A DNA stretch of 64,000 nt from positions 1 to 64,000 of the forward strand of contig NZ_FNOG01000001.1 of NCBI RefSeq assembly GCF_900106525.1, read 5' to 3'. The notes beneath the pieces were generated by a model. It ran no database searches. It saw only the letters and a list, made by a program, of their open reading frames with translations, and was not told where the DNA came from. This stretch comes from Lysobacter enzymogenes (GTDB lineage Bacteria; Pseudomonadota; Gammaproteobacteria; Xanthomonadales; Xanthomonadaceae). Of this stretch, positions 27,714 to 34,980 are shown in pieces; the stretch's first letter is position 1, and every line of letters starts with the position of its first letter. A program made the translations under genes and the position numbers.

Positions 27714-28655
27714 ATGGCGTACGACCTTGAGAGTCGGCTAGTGATTGGCGTTTCTTCGAGTGCTGTATTTGACCTTTCAGAGTCAGATGCAGTTTTTAAG
27801 AGGGACGGTGAAGAGCATTATCGGAAATTTCAGGAGAAAAATCTCGACTCGCCATTGCCAAAGGGGATGTCGTTTTCTTTCGTTCGGAGGCTTTTGTCGC
27901 TTAATGATTTAAGTGCTGACCCAGTCAATGATCCACTGGTTGAGGTCGTCCTTTTGTCAAGAAACGATCCGGATACAGGATTACGGGTCATGAAAACTAT
28001 CGAGCACTACGGACTAAAGATAACTCGCGCTATCTTTATGCAGGGGAAGTCGCCTTATGACTACATTCCCGCCTTGAATATCTCTCTTTTTTTGTCGGGC
28101 AATCGTAGTGATGTTGATTCGGCAATCAAATCCGGCTATCCGGCTGGTCATGTTCTAGATTCTAAAATCATAGACGACGAGGGGGATTCTAGCCTTCGTA
28201 TTGCTTTTGACTTTGACGGTGTTCTGGCAGGTGATGAGTCAGAAGTGGTGATGCAAAGCGAAGGTTTGACGCAGTTTCACGCTCATGAGGTCCGGAATGT
28301 CACTCAGCCGCATAATCCTGGGCCGTTGAAGGAATTCCTGGTTCGTATTTCAAAGATTCAATCTGTTGAGGAGCAGAGGAAAATTTCGGACCCGAAGTAC
28401 AAGAATAGATTGCGGGTTTCAATCGTGACTGCGAGGAATGCCCCATCTCATGAGAGGGCGCTCAACACGTTGAAGAACTGGGGCGTCATGGCAAACGACG
28501 CTTTTTTCCTCGGAGGCATAGAAAAAGGTAAGGTGCTAGGTGTTCTGCGACCTCACATCTTCTTCGATGATCAGTCTGGCCATCTAAGGGCGGCTAGCGC
28601 GCTCGTGCCGTCTGTACATGTGCCATTTGGGATCACAAATGAGCAAGTGTCTTGA
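27714..28655 (+). CDS. Cytosolic 5'-nucleotidase (NT5C1-like, HAD fold)
   Basis: A 313-residue 5'-nucleotidase of the family that includes cytosolic 5'-nucleotidase 1. The HAD nucleophile and acid are Asp166 and Asp168 in LRIAFDFDGVLAGDESE. Other family segments are VTARNAPSHERAL, NDAFFLGGIEKGKVL and IFFDDQ near the end. It should hydrolyse (deoxy)nucleoside monophosphates in the cytoplasm. ATG 27714 has GGAGGGCGA directly upstream; an earlier GTG is less good. The low-G+C composition matches the three genes before it, so all four probably arrived together. Depletion of nucleotides is a known antiphage strategy, which makes the context notable. Confidence 0.82.
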   Translation: MAYDLESRLVIGVSSSAVFDLSESDAVFKRDGEEHYRKFQEKNLDSPLPKGMSFSFVRRLLSLNDLSADPVNDPLVEVVLLSRNDPDTGLRVMKTIEHYGLKITRAIFMQGKSPYDYIPALNISLFLSGNRSDVDSAIKSGYPAGHVLDSKIIDDEGDSSLRIAFDFDGVLAGDESEVVMQSEGLTQFHAHEVRNVTQPHNPGPLKEFLVRISKIQSVEEQRKISDPKYKNRLRVSIVTARNAPSHERALNTLKNWGVMANDAFFLGGIEKGKVLGVLRPHIFFDDQSGHLRAASALVPSVHVPFGITNEQVS

Positions 28656-28717
28656 GATCTTGCACATACTGTGCTGACCGTTGAGGCAAAGCGATATGGC
28701 ACTGGCTATAGACAAAT

Positions 28718-28740
28718 AATTACGTTTAACGTAATTTACG
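28718..28740. promoter_or_regulatory. Overlapping palindromes, probable operator of the XRE regulator
   Basis: A perfect 19-bp inverted repeat (AATTACGTT T AACGTAATT, 28718-28736) overlaps a second one (CGTAA T TTACG, 28730-28740). They form three alternating half-sites TTACG/CGTAA/TTACG. The site ends 29 nt before the XRE gene. Alternating half-sites fit cooperative binding of a dimeric repressor; binding is inferred. Confidence 0.6.
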
Positions 28741-28769
28741 CTCCTGAGGTTTGAAGCCATCCTTTGCGC

Positions 28770-29117
28770 ATGGCCCAGACCGAAGTAGACGCCCGCTCCA
28801 TCTTTGCGCAGCGGCTGAAAGCAGCCAGGGAAGATGCCGGGCTCACACAGAAGGAGCTGGGCATGTCTGTGGGTTTGCCGCAAGAAACGGCCGCGGTCCG
28901 CATCAACCGCTACGAAAAGGGCGTCCACGACGCCGATCTGGCCACCGCGCGCCGCATCGCGCAGTCACTGGGCGTCCCGCTCGCCTTCCTCTACGCCGAC
29001 ACCGACGTGCTGGCCGAGGCCATCCTGACCCTGGGCCTGCTGTCCAAGTCCGAGCAGCGCAAGGCCGTGGCCGACCTCAAGGCCCGGCTGGCGCAGGCGG
29101 GCGGGGCGGGCGATTAG
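28770..29117 (+). CDS. XRE-family helix-turn-helix regulator
   Basis: A 115-residue DNA-binding protein. The Cro/C1-type helix-turn-helix occupies about 10-68 (RLKAAREDAGLTQKELGMSV, then INRYEKGVHDADLATARRIA), and a short helical tail follows. ATG 28770 starts immediately before the conserved region. The G+C content returns to the genome norm here, so it may mark the edge of the imported block or be a resident gene. It probably represses itself through the palindromes just upstream. Whether it also controls the four upstream genes is unknown. Confidence 0.88.
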   Translation: MAQTEVDARSIFAQRLKAAREDAGLTQKELGMSVGLPQETAAVRINRYEKGVHDADLATARRIAQSLGVPLAFLYADTDVLAEAILTLGLLSKSEQRKAVADLKARLAQAGGAGD

Positions 29118-29194
29118 GGCCGGTCGCGCGTTCGCCGCGGCGGGTGGGTGCCGCCGCGTAGACTCGGCCGATGGCACCTGAGACCGCGCCGGCG

Positions 29195-29443
29195 ATGACG
29201 CCACTGCACTATCACGCGGGCCCGCCGGTTCGGCTGGGCGACCGCGTCCGCTGGGGCAGCGAGGCGCAAGGGACCGTCGTGGTCATGATCGCCGAGCAGA
29301 CCGCGCTGTCCGGTTATGTCGCGGCGGAGTGGGGCTACCTGATCCGCGGCTGCATGATCTCGGTCGATGCGGTCGGGCTGTTTCACTACGACGCCGAGGG
29401 GTTGGCGCATGACGCTAACCTGGTGTTGCTGGCTCGAGCTTGA
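29195..29443 (+). CDS. Small protein of unknown function, paralogue of the gene at 40952
   Basis: An 82-residue protein with no recognised domain. It aligns end to end with the 82-residue product at 40952-41200: shared YH near the start, LGD, VVV, QTA, GY, EWxYL, GC, AGLxHY and a C-terminal DA..LL.RA. The start ATG 29195 was chosen because it gives the same length as the paralogue; an in-frame ATG at 29171 would add eight residues. No signal peptide is seen. Similar small acidic proteins near toxin loci are often immunity proteins, but nothing here proves that. Confidence 0.6.
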   Translation: MTPLHYHAGPPVRLGDRVRWGSEAQGTVVVMIAEQTALSGYVAAEWGYLIRGCMISVDAVGLFHYDAEGLAHDANLVLLARA

Positions 29444-29680
29444 GCCGCCGGCGGCGCAGGGTCAGGCTGTCGTCTGCCCGGTTCGCTGCCTTCCGTCCTC
29501 TGTGATTGCTACGAGCGGGCTTTAGCCAATGGATCGAGGCCCGTTCGCGCTGGTTGGCCGCGGACGGATGAGCGTCGGGGCCGCCCCCTAACTCGCGAGT
29601 GCGCCGCCGCGGCCTCGCTGCCAGTCTCGCGAGCGGCGGATCGGCTTCCCGTAAGGCCGTCCGGAGATTCGATCGGCCCA

Positions 29681-29890
29681 AATAAGCTCTCGCGAGTCCG
29701 AAACTTGCTCATGCGAGAGCAAATTTGCTTCATGCGAGTTCGAAATTTGCCCACGCGACAGCAAATTTTCTTCACGTGAGTCCGAAATTTCTTCACGTGA
29801 GTCCCGAATTGCTTCATGCGAATCCCAAATTTCTCGGCGCGAGCCTAGATTTGCTCGGCGCGAGACCAAAATTTACTCACGCGAGTCCAA
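29681..29890. repeat. Ten-unit 21-bp degenerate tandem repeat
   Basis: Ten contiguous 21-bp units fill 29681-29890, with approximate consensus AATTTGCTCACGCGAGTCC plus GA. Because 21 is a multiple of three, the array stays open in several frames. On the minus strand one frame gives seven-residue repeats such as DSREEIS, DSREENL and NSHEANL. It lies in a 643-nt region (29444-30086) with no other gene. Units are adjacent, without spacers, so it is not a CRISPR. Confidence 0.9.
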
Positions 29891-29957
29891 AAAAGCTTTA
29901 TCGATGGAGCTCTCGCGGCTTCCGAAGCAGCTCAGAGGGACTTCGATAAAGCTTTTT
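29890..29957. terminator. Large hairpin closing the tandem array
   Basis: The perfect 15-bp arms AAAAAGCTTTATCGA (29890-29904) and its complement (29943-29957) enclose a 38-nt loop with an inner GAGCT/AGCTC pairing. The right arm ends in five T, so it could terminate transcription, but its direct contact with the tandem array suggests the two form one element. Confidence 0.7.
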
Positions 29958-30086
29958 GCTGCATTGAAGCCACTCTGAGGCTGTTCCGTCTCGCAACAGC
30001 TAGAGAAATCTGCGCCCGACGCGGCCCCTCCCACCCATCAACGGCAGACGATTCTCCTGTGTGCCTTTATTGGGCATCATTTGCTG

Positions 30087-31064
30087 ATGCGCTACTGGTG
30101 GGTCAATCAGAACAAGACGTACGGGCACGAGGTGCCCGGCGGCTATTTGTGGTCGCCGAAACGCAAGGCCAACGGCCACCGCAACCCCTTCTATGAGTAC
30201 ATGCGGGAGGTGGCGCCGGGCGATGTGGTGTTCTCGTTCGCCGGTGGCGGAGTGAAGGCCGTCGGCATCATCGCCTCGCACGGGTACGAGGCGCCTAAGC
30301 CTCACGAGTTCGGTGAGGTGGGGGCGTACTGGGAGCAGGTGGGGTGGCGGGTCGATGTCCGCTTCCACGAGCTCACGCGGCCGTTGCAGCCCAGCGAGCA
30401 CATGGCGCGTTTGGCGCCGTTGCTGCCTAAGCGCTACGCGCCGCTGCAAGCGAACGGTCATGGCTTGCAGAGTGTCTACCTCACCTTGCTGCCGGAAACT
30501 TTTGCGCTGGCCCTTGCGGATCTGATCGGGCGGCCGGCGCATTCGATCATCCAAGGGCGGCAACTCGCGGATGCCGATGACAAGCCGCTGGAGCAGGGCT
30601 TGGTCGAATGGGAGGAGCATCAGCTCGCTGAGCTGCGTGCGAGCACCGCGCTTGCGGAGACGACCAAGCAGGCCGTGATCCAAGCCCGTCGTGGGCAAGG
30701 TTTGTTCAAGCAGCGGGTGATGCGGATCGAGCGTCGATGCCGGCTAACCGGGGTCGATCGGATCGAGCATCTGCGGGCCAGCCACTGCAAGCCTTGGCGG
30801 GATGCGAACAACGAAGAGCGTTTGGACGGCGAGAACGGACTGCTGCTTACGCCCGATGCGGATCACCTATTCGACCGCGGCTTTCTCAGCTTTGAAGATG
30901 ACGGCCACGTGTTGATTTCGCCGGTCGCGGACAAGTCGTCGCTGGAGAAGATGGGCATCGACCCGAGCAGGCCTGCGGAGTTGCGAGGTTTCAGCGACGG
31001 GCAGCGCGGCTATTTGGACTATCACCGGGCCAACGTGTTCTTGAAAGCCCGAGTCGCTGGCTAG
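30087..31064 (+). CDS. HNH endonuclease with N-terminal EVE/PUA-like domain
   Basis: A 325-residue protein, probably a modification-dependent restriction enzyme. The N-terminal part (about 1-130) looks like an EVE/PUA-type reader: MRYWWVNQNKTYGHEVPGGY, LWSPKR and APGDVVFSFAGGGVKAVGII. Such folds bind modified bases. The C-terminal HNH_2-like domain (about 215-275) has ASHCKPWRDANNEERLDGEN followed by LLTPDADHLFDRG, giving the metal and catalytic His residues. It stands alone with no methyltransferase nearby, which fits type IV-like restriction. ATG 30087 was preferred to TTG 30081. Restriction of foreign modified DNA is inferred from domains. Confidence 0.8.
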   Translation: MRYWWVNQNKTYGHEVPGGYLWSPKRKANGHRNPFYEYMREVAPGDVVFSFAGGGVKAVGIIASHGYEAPKPHEFGEVGAYWEQVGWRVDVRFHELTRPLQPSEHMARLAPLLPKRYAPLQANGHGLQSVYLTLLPETFALALADLIGRPAHSIIQGRQLADADDKPLEQGLVEWEEHQLAELRASTALAETTKQAVIQARRGQGLFKQRVMRIERRCRLTGVDRIEHLRASHCKPWRDANNEERLDGENGLLLTPDADHLFDRGFLSFEDDGHVLISPVADKSSLEKMGIDPSRPAELRGFSDGQRGYLDYHRANVFLKARVAG

Positions 31065-31284
31065 ATACCGCAGCGGCTTGTCTTTCGTCGCTGGGCCTTG
31101 ATTTCGCCGACCGACGACTTATGATCTGCGCCATCTTCTCGCGCCACACTGGCGCCGCGGGCCCTTCGAGCCCGCCTCCTGTCGGTACGATCCCTTCCCG
31201 CCCGTTCTGCCGGCTTTGAAAGCCGGTGGTGAATGCGTGCGCTCAACGTTGCTTTTCCCGACTCGCGGCCATGCCGCCTGATCC

Positions 31285-31704
31285 ATGCATCCCCAAATTT
31301 CGCTCGACACCTGGATCGACGCTTTCATCGAGATCAATCTGGCTCCCGACGGTTCGTGTGGGCCCGACCACCCGCTGTGGTGGGCCAATGAGCGCACCCT
31401 GTTTCCGCTAAAAACCGTCGGCTTCGAAACAATGTGGCAGTTCGTTATTGGCGTGCTGGCTCGCAAGCCGCCTAGACCGGTGCTCGGCGTTCTGGCCGCG
31501 GGGCCGCTGGAAGACATGATCGCCCACTTCGGCGACTACTTCATCGAGCGGATCGAGGACACGGCTCGGCACGATCCGGAGTTCCGAGATTTGCTGCATG
31601 GCGTCTGGAAGAACAGAACACCGGATGTGTTGTGGGAGCGAGTGAAGCTTGCCCGCGGTCGCGAGCCGCTATGTGCCGATGGGCTCGACTATCGACCCGA
31701 GTGA
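31285..31704 (+). CDS. DUF6869-like protein of unknown function
   Basis: A 139-residue soluble protein resembling the DUF6869 group. Recognisable parts are HPLWWANERTLFPL near residues 29-42, a central ARKPPRPVLGVLAAGPLEDMIAHFG with the LAAGPLED pattern, and a C-terminal WKNRTPDVLWERV. No catalytic motif is known. It lies between the HNH gene and the broken START gene. Members often occur in variable regions and near toxins; the role is unknown. Confidence 0.7.
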   Translation: MHPQISLDTWIDAFIEINLAPDGSCGPDHPLWWANERTLFPLKTVGFETMWQFVIGVLARKPPRPVLGVLAAGPLEDMIAHFGDYFIERIEDTARHDPEFRDLLHGVWKNRTPDVLWERVKLARGREPLCADGLDYRPE

Positions 31705-31731
31705 CGTGTCGTCGCCCACTCGCACTACCCC

Positions 31732-31936
31732 TGTCTTGCCCTTGTTACACCCATCGCATCGAATCCGCCCAACGGCCCCGCTGCCGGGAGACGAGCCATG
31801 GCGTCGATCGGCACTCCGGCTACTGGCCGGCATCTCGCTGCCCGTGACAACCCAGCGCGCTATACCGCGGCCCTGCTGGCCGCCGCGGCGGCAGGGCCGC
31901 CGGCCGCCGCGGTATAGTCCGCCCCCTGGCGCACGC
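31732..31936 (+). pseudogene. Broken 5' copy of the START-domain gene at 34981
   Basis: From 31732 the sequence matches 34915 onward nearly base for base for about 75 nt, through the shared leader and ATGGCGTCGATC (ATG at 31798 and 34981). It then continues as a diverged signal-peptide region and stops at TAG 31915-31917. After the stop, APWRTL-coding sequence similar to the intact gene is still visible up to about 31935. The effector gene's 3' end begins there. So this is a truncated paralogue cut at the effector cassette boundary. Confidence 0.75.
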
Positions 31937-33136
31937 TCACATCTGCCTCAAGGGAGTGCGCTCGTTTTGCCCCTGAACCAAGTTCTCAGCGGGTACAGCG
32001 CGCTGTATGGCGTTCAAACTAACAGCTTCGAACTGCTTCAGCGCTACTTCGGGCGAGGTCGCGATAGCCTCGGCAACGGCCACATGAGCGCGCCGGCAGG
32101 CGGGATCATCCAGTTTCCCCTCGACCGCGAAGACGTTGCGCCCAACGGCGCCATCGGCGTGGCGACTGACGACAACATGGTCCACTTGCCCCAACCCGGC
32201 CTGTTTCGACTGGGCAGCCAGGCACGCAGCAATGCTGTCGATCTCCGACTCGGAGCGCGGGCTGCCGCTTTGCACGAACGCGGTTTCGGTTTTGTCGCGT
32301 ATCCCGGCCAGGTACGCGCCGTCGGCATCGCTTATGCCGACGCCATCGGGCCGGCGACGCCGATCAGGTGTTGGGGATTCGGAGGGCCGCTCCGGTTCGG
32401 CAGGGGCGTCCGGGACGCGCGGCCCGTTGTTCTTCAGCTCCTGACTACGATCCCAGTCGCGTCTGAAGCGTTCCGCGTTGTTAACGGCACCGTCGCCGTT
32501 GTAATCCGGGACATTGTCGAGGCCTTGCGTGGTCCTGGAGTCCCTTGTAGCGAGCACTATGCCGGCCAGCTCGCTGACGGTGGCCTTCTCGTCCCGGTGT
32601 TTCGTCCAGTTCTGGTACGTCACCGCCATTTGCAGGTCGGACCCGTAGCCGATGCTGTCGTAGCGGGGGCGGTAGCTTGGATCTTTCTCGCGGAGTTCGT
32701 CGAAGATTTTGAACGCATTCAGCATCGTTCGCGCCTCGTGTTCAGCGCGGTACTGGACGTTCTCTTCCCGTGTGGTCCCGGTGAACGGATGGCTGCGGCT
32801 GTTGATGGCGTGATGGCCGATTTCGTGGGCCATCATGGCGAACAGCCGGGCCTCCTGGAGCTCCGTGCTCTTGCCGCTGAGGTTGACGAGCGGGTAGTAG
32901 CTTGGATTGATCGCGATTTCGGGCGGAGTGCGTTCCCGGTAGGATGCCAAGGGCTCGGCCGCTTCCGGTTTGATGGCGCCGCCATCGCGGAAGAATTGTG
33001 CGAACTGCCCGCTGGCCATCGGGGAATCGTTGACCCAAGTACGCACCCGTTCCGGAAGCTGGTCAAATTGCGAAGTACGGTTGAGGAAATTTTTGTTGTC
33101 GGCGTGAGCCTGAGGGTCGTCAGTCGTTGACGTCAT
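31937..33136 (-). CDS. Putative type IV secretion effector: zinc metallopeptidase with XVIPCD tail
   Basis: A 399-residue predicted X-T4SS effector. The N-terminal half holds MMAHEIGHHAI (HExxH zinc site) and, about 25 residues on, RAEHEA, whose Glu could be the third ligand as in gluzincins. PDYNGDGAVNNAE near the middle looks like a calcium-binding EF-hand or dockerin-type loop. A proline/arginine-rich linker leads to a C-terminal XVIPCD-like domain of about 110 residues (QVDHVVVSRHADG, NVFAVEGKLDDPACRRAHV), the tag that VirD4 recognises. There is no signal peptide, as expected. ATG 33136 has GGAG upstream. A likely immunity lipoprotein is divergent 72 nt away. The secretion genes are not in this window. 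Confidence 0.8.
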   Translation of the reverse strand: MTSTTDDPQAHADNKNFLNRTSQFDQLPERVRTWVNDSPMASGQFAQFFRDGGAIKPEAAEPLASYRERTPPEIAINPSYYPLVNLSGKSTELQEARLFAMMAHEIGHHAINSRSHPFTGTTREENVQYRAEHEARTMLNAFKIFDELREKDPSYRPRYDSIGYGSDLQMAVTYQNWTKHRDEKATVSELAGIVLATRDSRTTQGLDNVPDYNGDGAVNNAERFRRDWDRSQELKNNGPRVPDAPAEPERPSESPTPDRRRRPDGVGISDADGAYLAGIRDKTETAFVQSGSPRSESEIDSIAACLAAQSKQAGLGQVDHVVVSRHADGAVGRNVFAVEGKLDDPACRRAHVAVAEAIATSPEVALKQFEAVSLNAIQRAVPAENLVQGQNERTPLRQM

Positions 33137-33208
33137 CGCTACAGCTCCTGTCTGAAAGATATCGCGACACCGGTTTCGCTCACGGCCTGGAAGAGAAACG
33201 GAGAGATC

Positions 33209-33835
33209 ATGGATATCAAGGAAAGCCCCCGATCGCACGCCAGGTTAATTGCGATCATAGCCATGGTCGCAGCCGGTAGCGCGTGTTCTTCAGGTCAACC
33301 CCGGGCCGAGCGCACTGACACATCATCTGCGGTCACTCAATCGATGACGCTGGAGCGCATTCTCAAGCAGCCGTTGGCACAAGGTCCGGGTGGATTGCTC
33401 CAAGTGACGACGGATTTGTTCAAGCAGGCGGGCTATCCGAAACAGCCGGGAACCCTGGCCGGCGATATCGTGACCAAGGACGGGCTGACGCTTGCCGATG
33501 GCTATCGCCTGAGCGCTATCGTCGACTACACGAATGCCGGTGTACTCGGTATCGCGGTGGCCCAGATACCTTGCTTCCCTCTGGACAGGGCTGCCGCCAT
33601 TACCGGCGCGCAACCGGTGGCGGCGGTCAGCTACCCGTACGCCGAGGGACCCAACTACGACACGCGGTCGGCGATCGGGATGGGAGTGGAAGTGAATCTT
33701 GGACGATTCGCCGCCGGCGAAAAGTGCCTGACGGAGATCCGGTTGGTGGACGTCCAGAAGGCACGGAAATTCATCGAAGACAACGATGTTGATCTTCCAG
33801 CCAAGAACCTCGGTCCGAGAAGCGCGGGACATTAA
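33209..33835 (+). CDS. Predicted periplasmic lipoprotein, candidate immunity protein
   Basis: A 208-residue exported protein. The N-terminal signal (RLIAIIAMVAAGSAC) ends at a probable lipobox Cys26, so it should be anchored to a membrane facing the periplasm. The mature part has no recognised domain. It is divergent from the XVIPCD effector with a 72-nt shared promoter region. X-T4SS effectors act in the periplasm of rival cells, and their immunity proteins are usually periplasmic lipoproteins encoded next to them. That is the basis for the call; no interaction is shown. Confidence 0.65.
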   Translation: MDIKESPRSHARLIAIIAMVAAGSACSSGQPRAERTDTSSAVTQSMTLERILKQPLAQGPGGLLQVTTDLFKQAGYPKQPGTLAGDIVTKDGLTLADGYRLSAIVDYTNAGVLGIAVAQIPCFPLDRAAAITGAQPVAAVSYPYAEGPNYDTRSAIGMGVEVNLGRFAAGEKCLTEIRLVDVQKARKFIEDNDVDLPAKNLGPRSAGH

Positions 33836-34119
33836 GCTGCGCGGTCTCGCTTTCTGCGTTTTGTCGTCGTCATGCATACGCGTCGAAAACACGCATTTTG
33901 AGATCGTCCCTTGCATTGCCGTTTAGCCGAACTCAAGGGGCGCTGATGTCTGCCTGAGAGCTCGCTTATGCTTGCGCCATCTGCAAGACGTCAGCGGGGC
34001 TTGGAATGCGCAACTTTCGGTTTCGCTTACATGGATGTCACGAGTGCTCAGCGGGTGGCTTCGGAGCGGTTCGCGGTGGCCTCACGCGGTCGAGGCTTTG
34101 GTCGTTCTGCGGAAGCGGG

Positions 34120-34770
34120 GTGCGCTTCAGGATCGGCTGCATAGTTCGATGTGCGCTGACAGGAACTCTCCTCGTACTGGCCGGTGCGTGCGCGCACGAG
34201 CCGAAGTTTTTGCATCCTGTATCCAACAAAGAGCATCAGGCTGCGGCGTTCAACGACGCTTTCAAGCCGAATTCTCCGACTGAGTATCCCGATCTGACGC
34301 CCGGTGCGGTGTCTCGTAGATTTCTCGGATACTTGGCGTCTCTGAACAGCGTTTCAGATCTGTCTCCGGCCGATGCGTCCCGAGGACTGGGTTTTCCAAT
34401 GAAGCGGACCGCCTCCGGCGGCTACGCCTTCCGCATCGTTCTTCCCGACAGCGGCTGGTCATATGGGGTCGATCTGCTGAAGTCCGATCGGCCGAAGCGC
34501 ACGACCTTCAGTCTGGACTTCGCGAACGATCAGCGAGGTAGCGATGCGGGCGCGGTGTGCGAGGTCGGATTGAACGATGCCCTTGCCGAACTGAAACGGG
34601 CCGGGTTCGTGGGCGGACCCGAATACGGCGAGATAGGGCAACTGGAGAACTACTCGCTGAGTCGAGGAAAGGTGTACGTCGTCATCCGTGAATGGGCAAT
34701 GCCTGCACCGCGCGAGGGTGAGGCCGAAAAGACTTGCCTGGAATCCATTTCCGTCCACAGTGCGGACTGA
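34120..34770 (+). CDS. Second predicted lipoprotein, possible immunity paralogue
   Basis: A 216-residue exported protein of unknown fold. From GTG 34120 (GGAAG upstream) it begins VRFRIGCIVRCALTGTLLVL and then AGAC, a plausible lipobox. An ATG far upstream at 34006 would give an unusual 38-residue extension and was not used. The mature part has no recognised motif and only weak resemblance to the first lipoprotein. Its place inside the same cassette, before the intact START gene, suggests a second or orphan immunity protein. Confidence 0.6.
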   Translation: MRFRIGCIVRCALTGTLLVLAGACAHEPKFLHPVSNKEHQAAAFNDAFKPNSPTEYPDLTPGAVSRRFLGYLASLNSVSDLSPADASRGLGFPMKRTASGGYAFRIVLPDSGWSYGVDLLKSDRPKRTTFSLDFANDQRGSDAGAVCEVGLNDALAELKRAGFVGGPEYGEIGQLENYSLSRGKVYVVIREWAMPAPREGEAEKTCLESISVHSAD

Positions 34771-34980
34771 GTCTACGGCCTCGCTTACAGGTGGATTTTG
34801 GGAAATTCCCGCAACCCCACTGCGCCGCAGCCGTTTGATACCAATCATTCGAGTGTGGCCACGACGTCCCGTACGACAGGGGCCGGCCAGAACGACACCC
34901 ATCCGATAAGCCGGTGTCTTGCCCCTGTCACACCCATCGCATCGAATCCGGCTAACGGCCCCCGTGCCAGGAGACGAGCC

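Noticed and set aside
29588-29869. Coiled-coil protein encoded by the 21-bp array
   Set aside because: Not listed as a gene: no good ribosome site, several frames are equally open and the units are degenerate. Kept as a question in the findings.
29681-29890. CRISPR array
   Set aside because: The 21-bp units are contiguous with no unique spacers, and no cas genes are near.
31649-33130. Plus-strand open frame opposite the effector
   Set aside because: No domains; the minus strand has HExxH, XVIPCD and a ribosome site.
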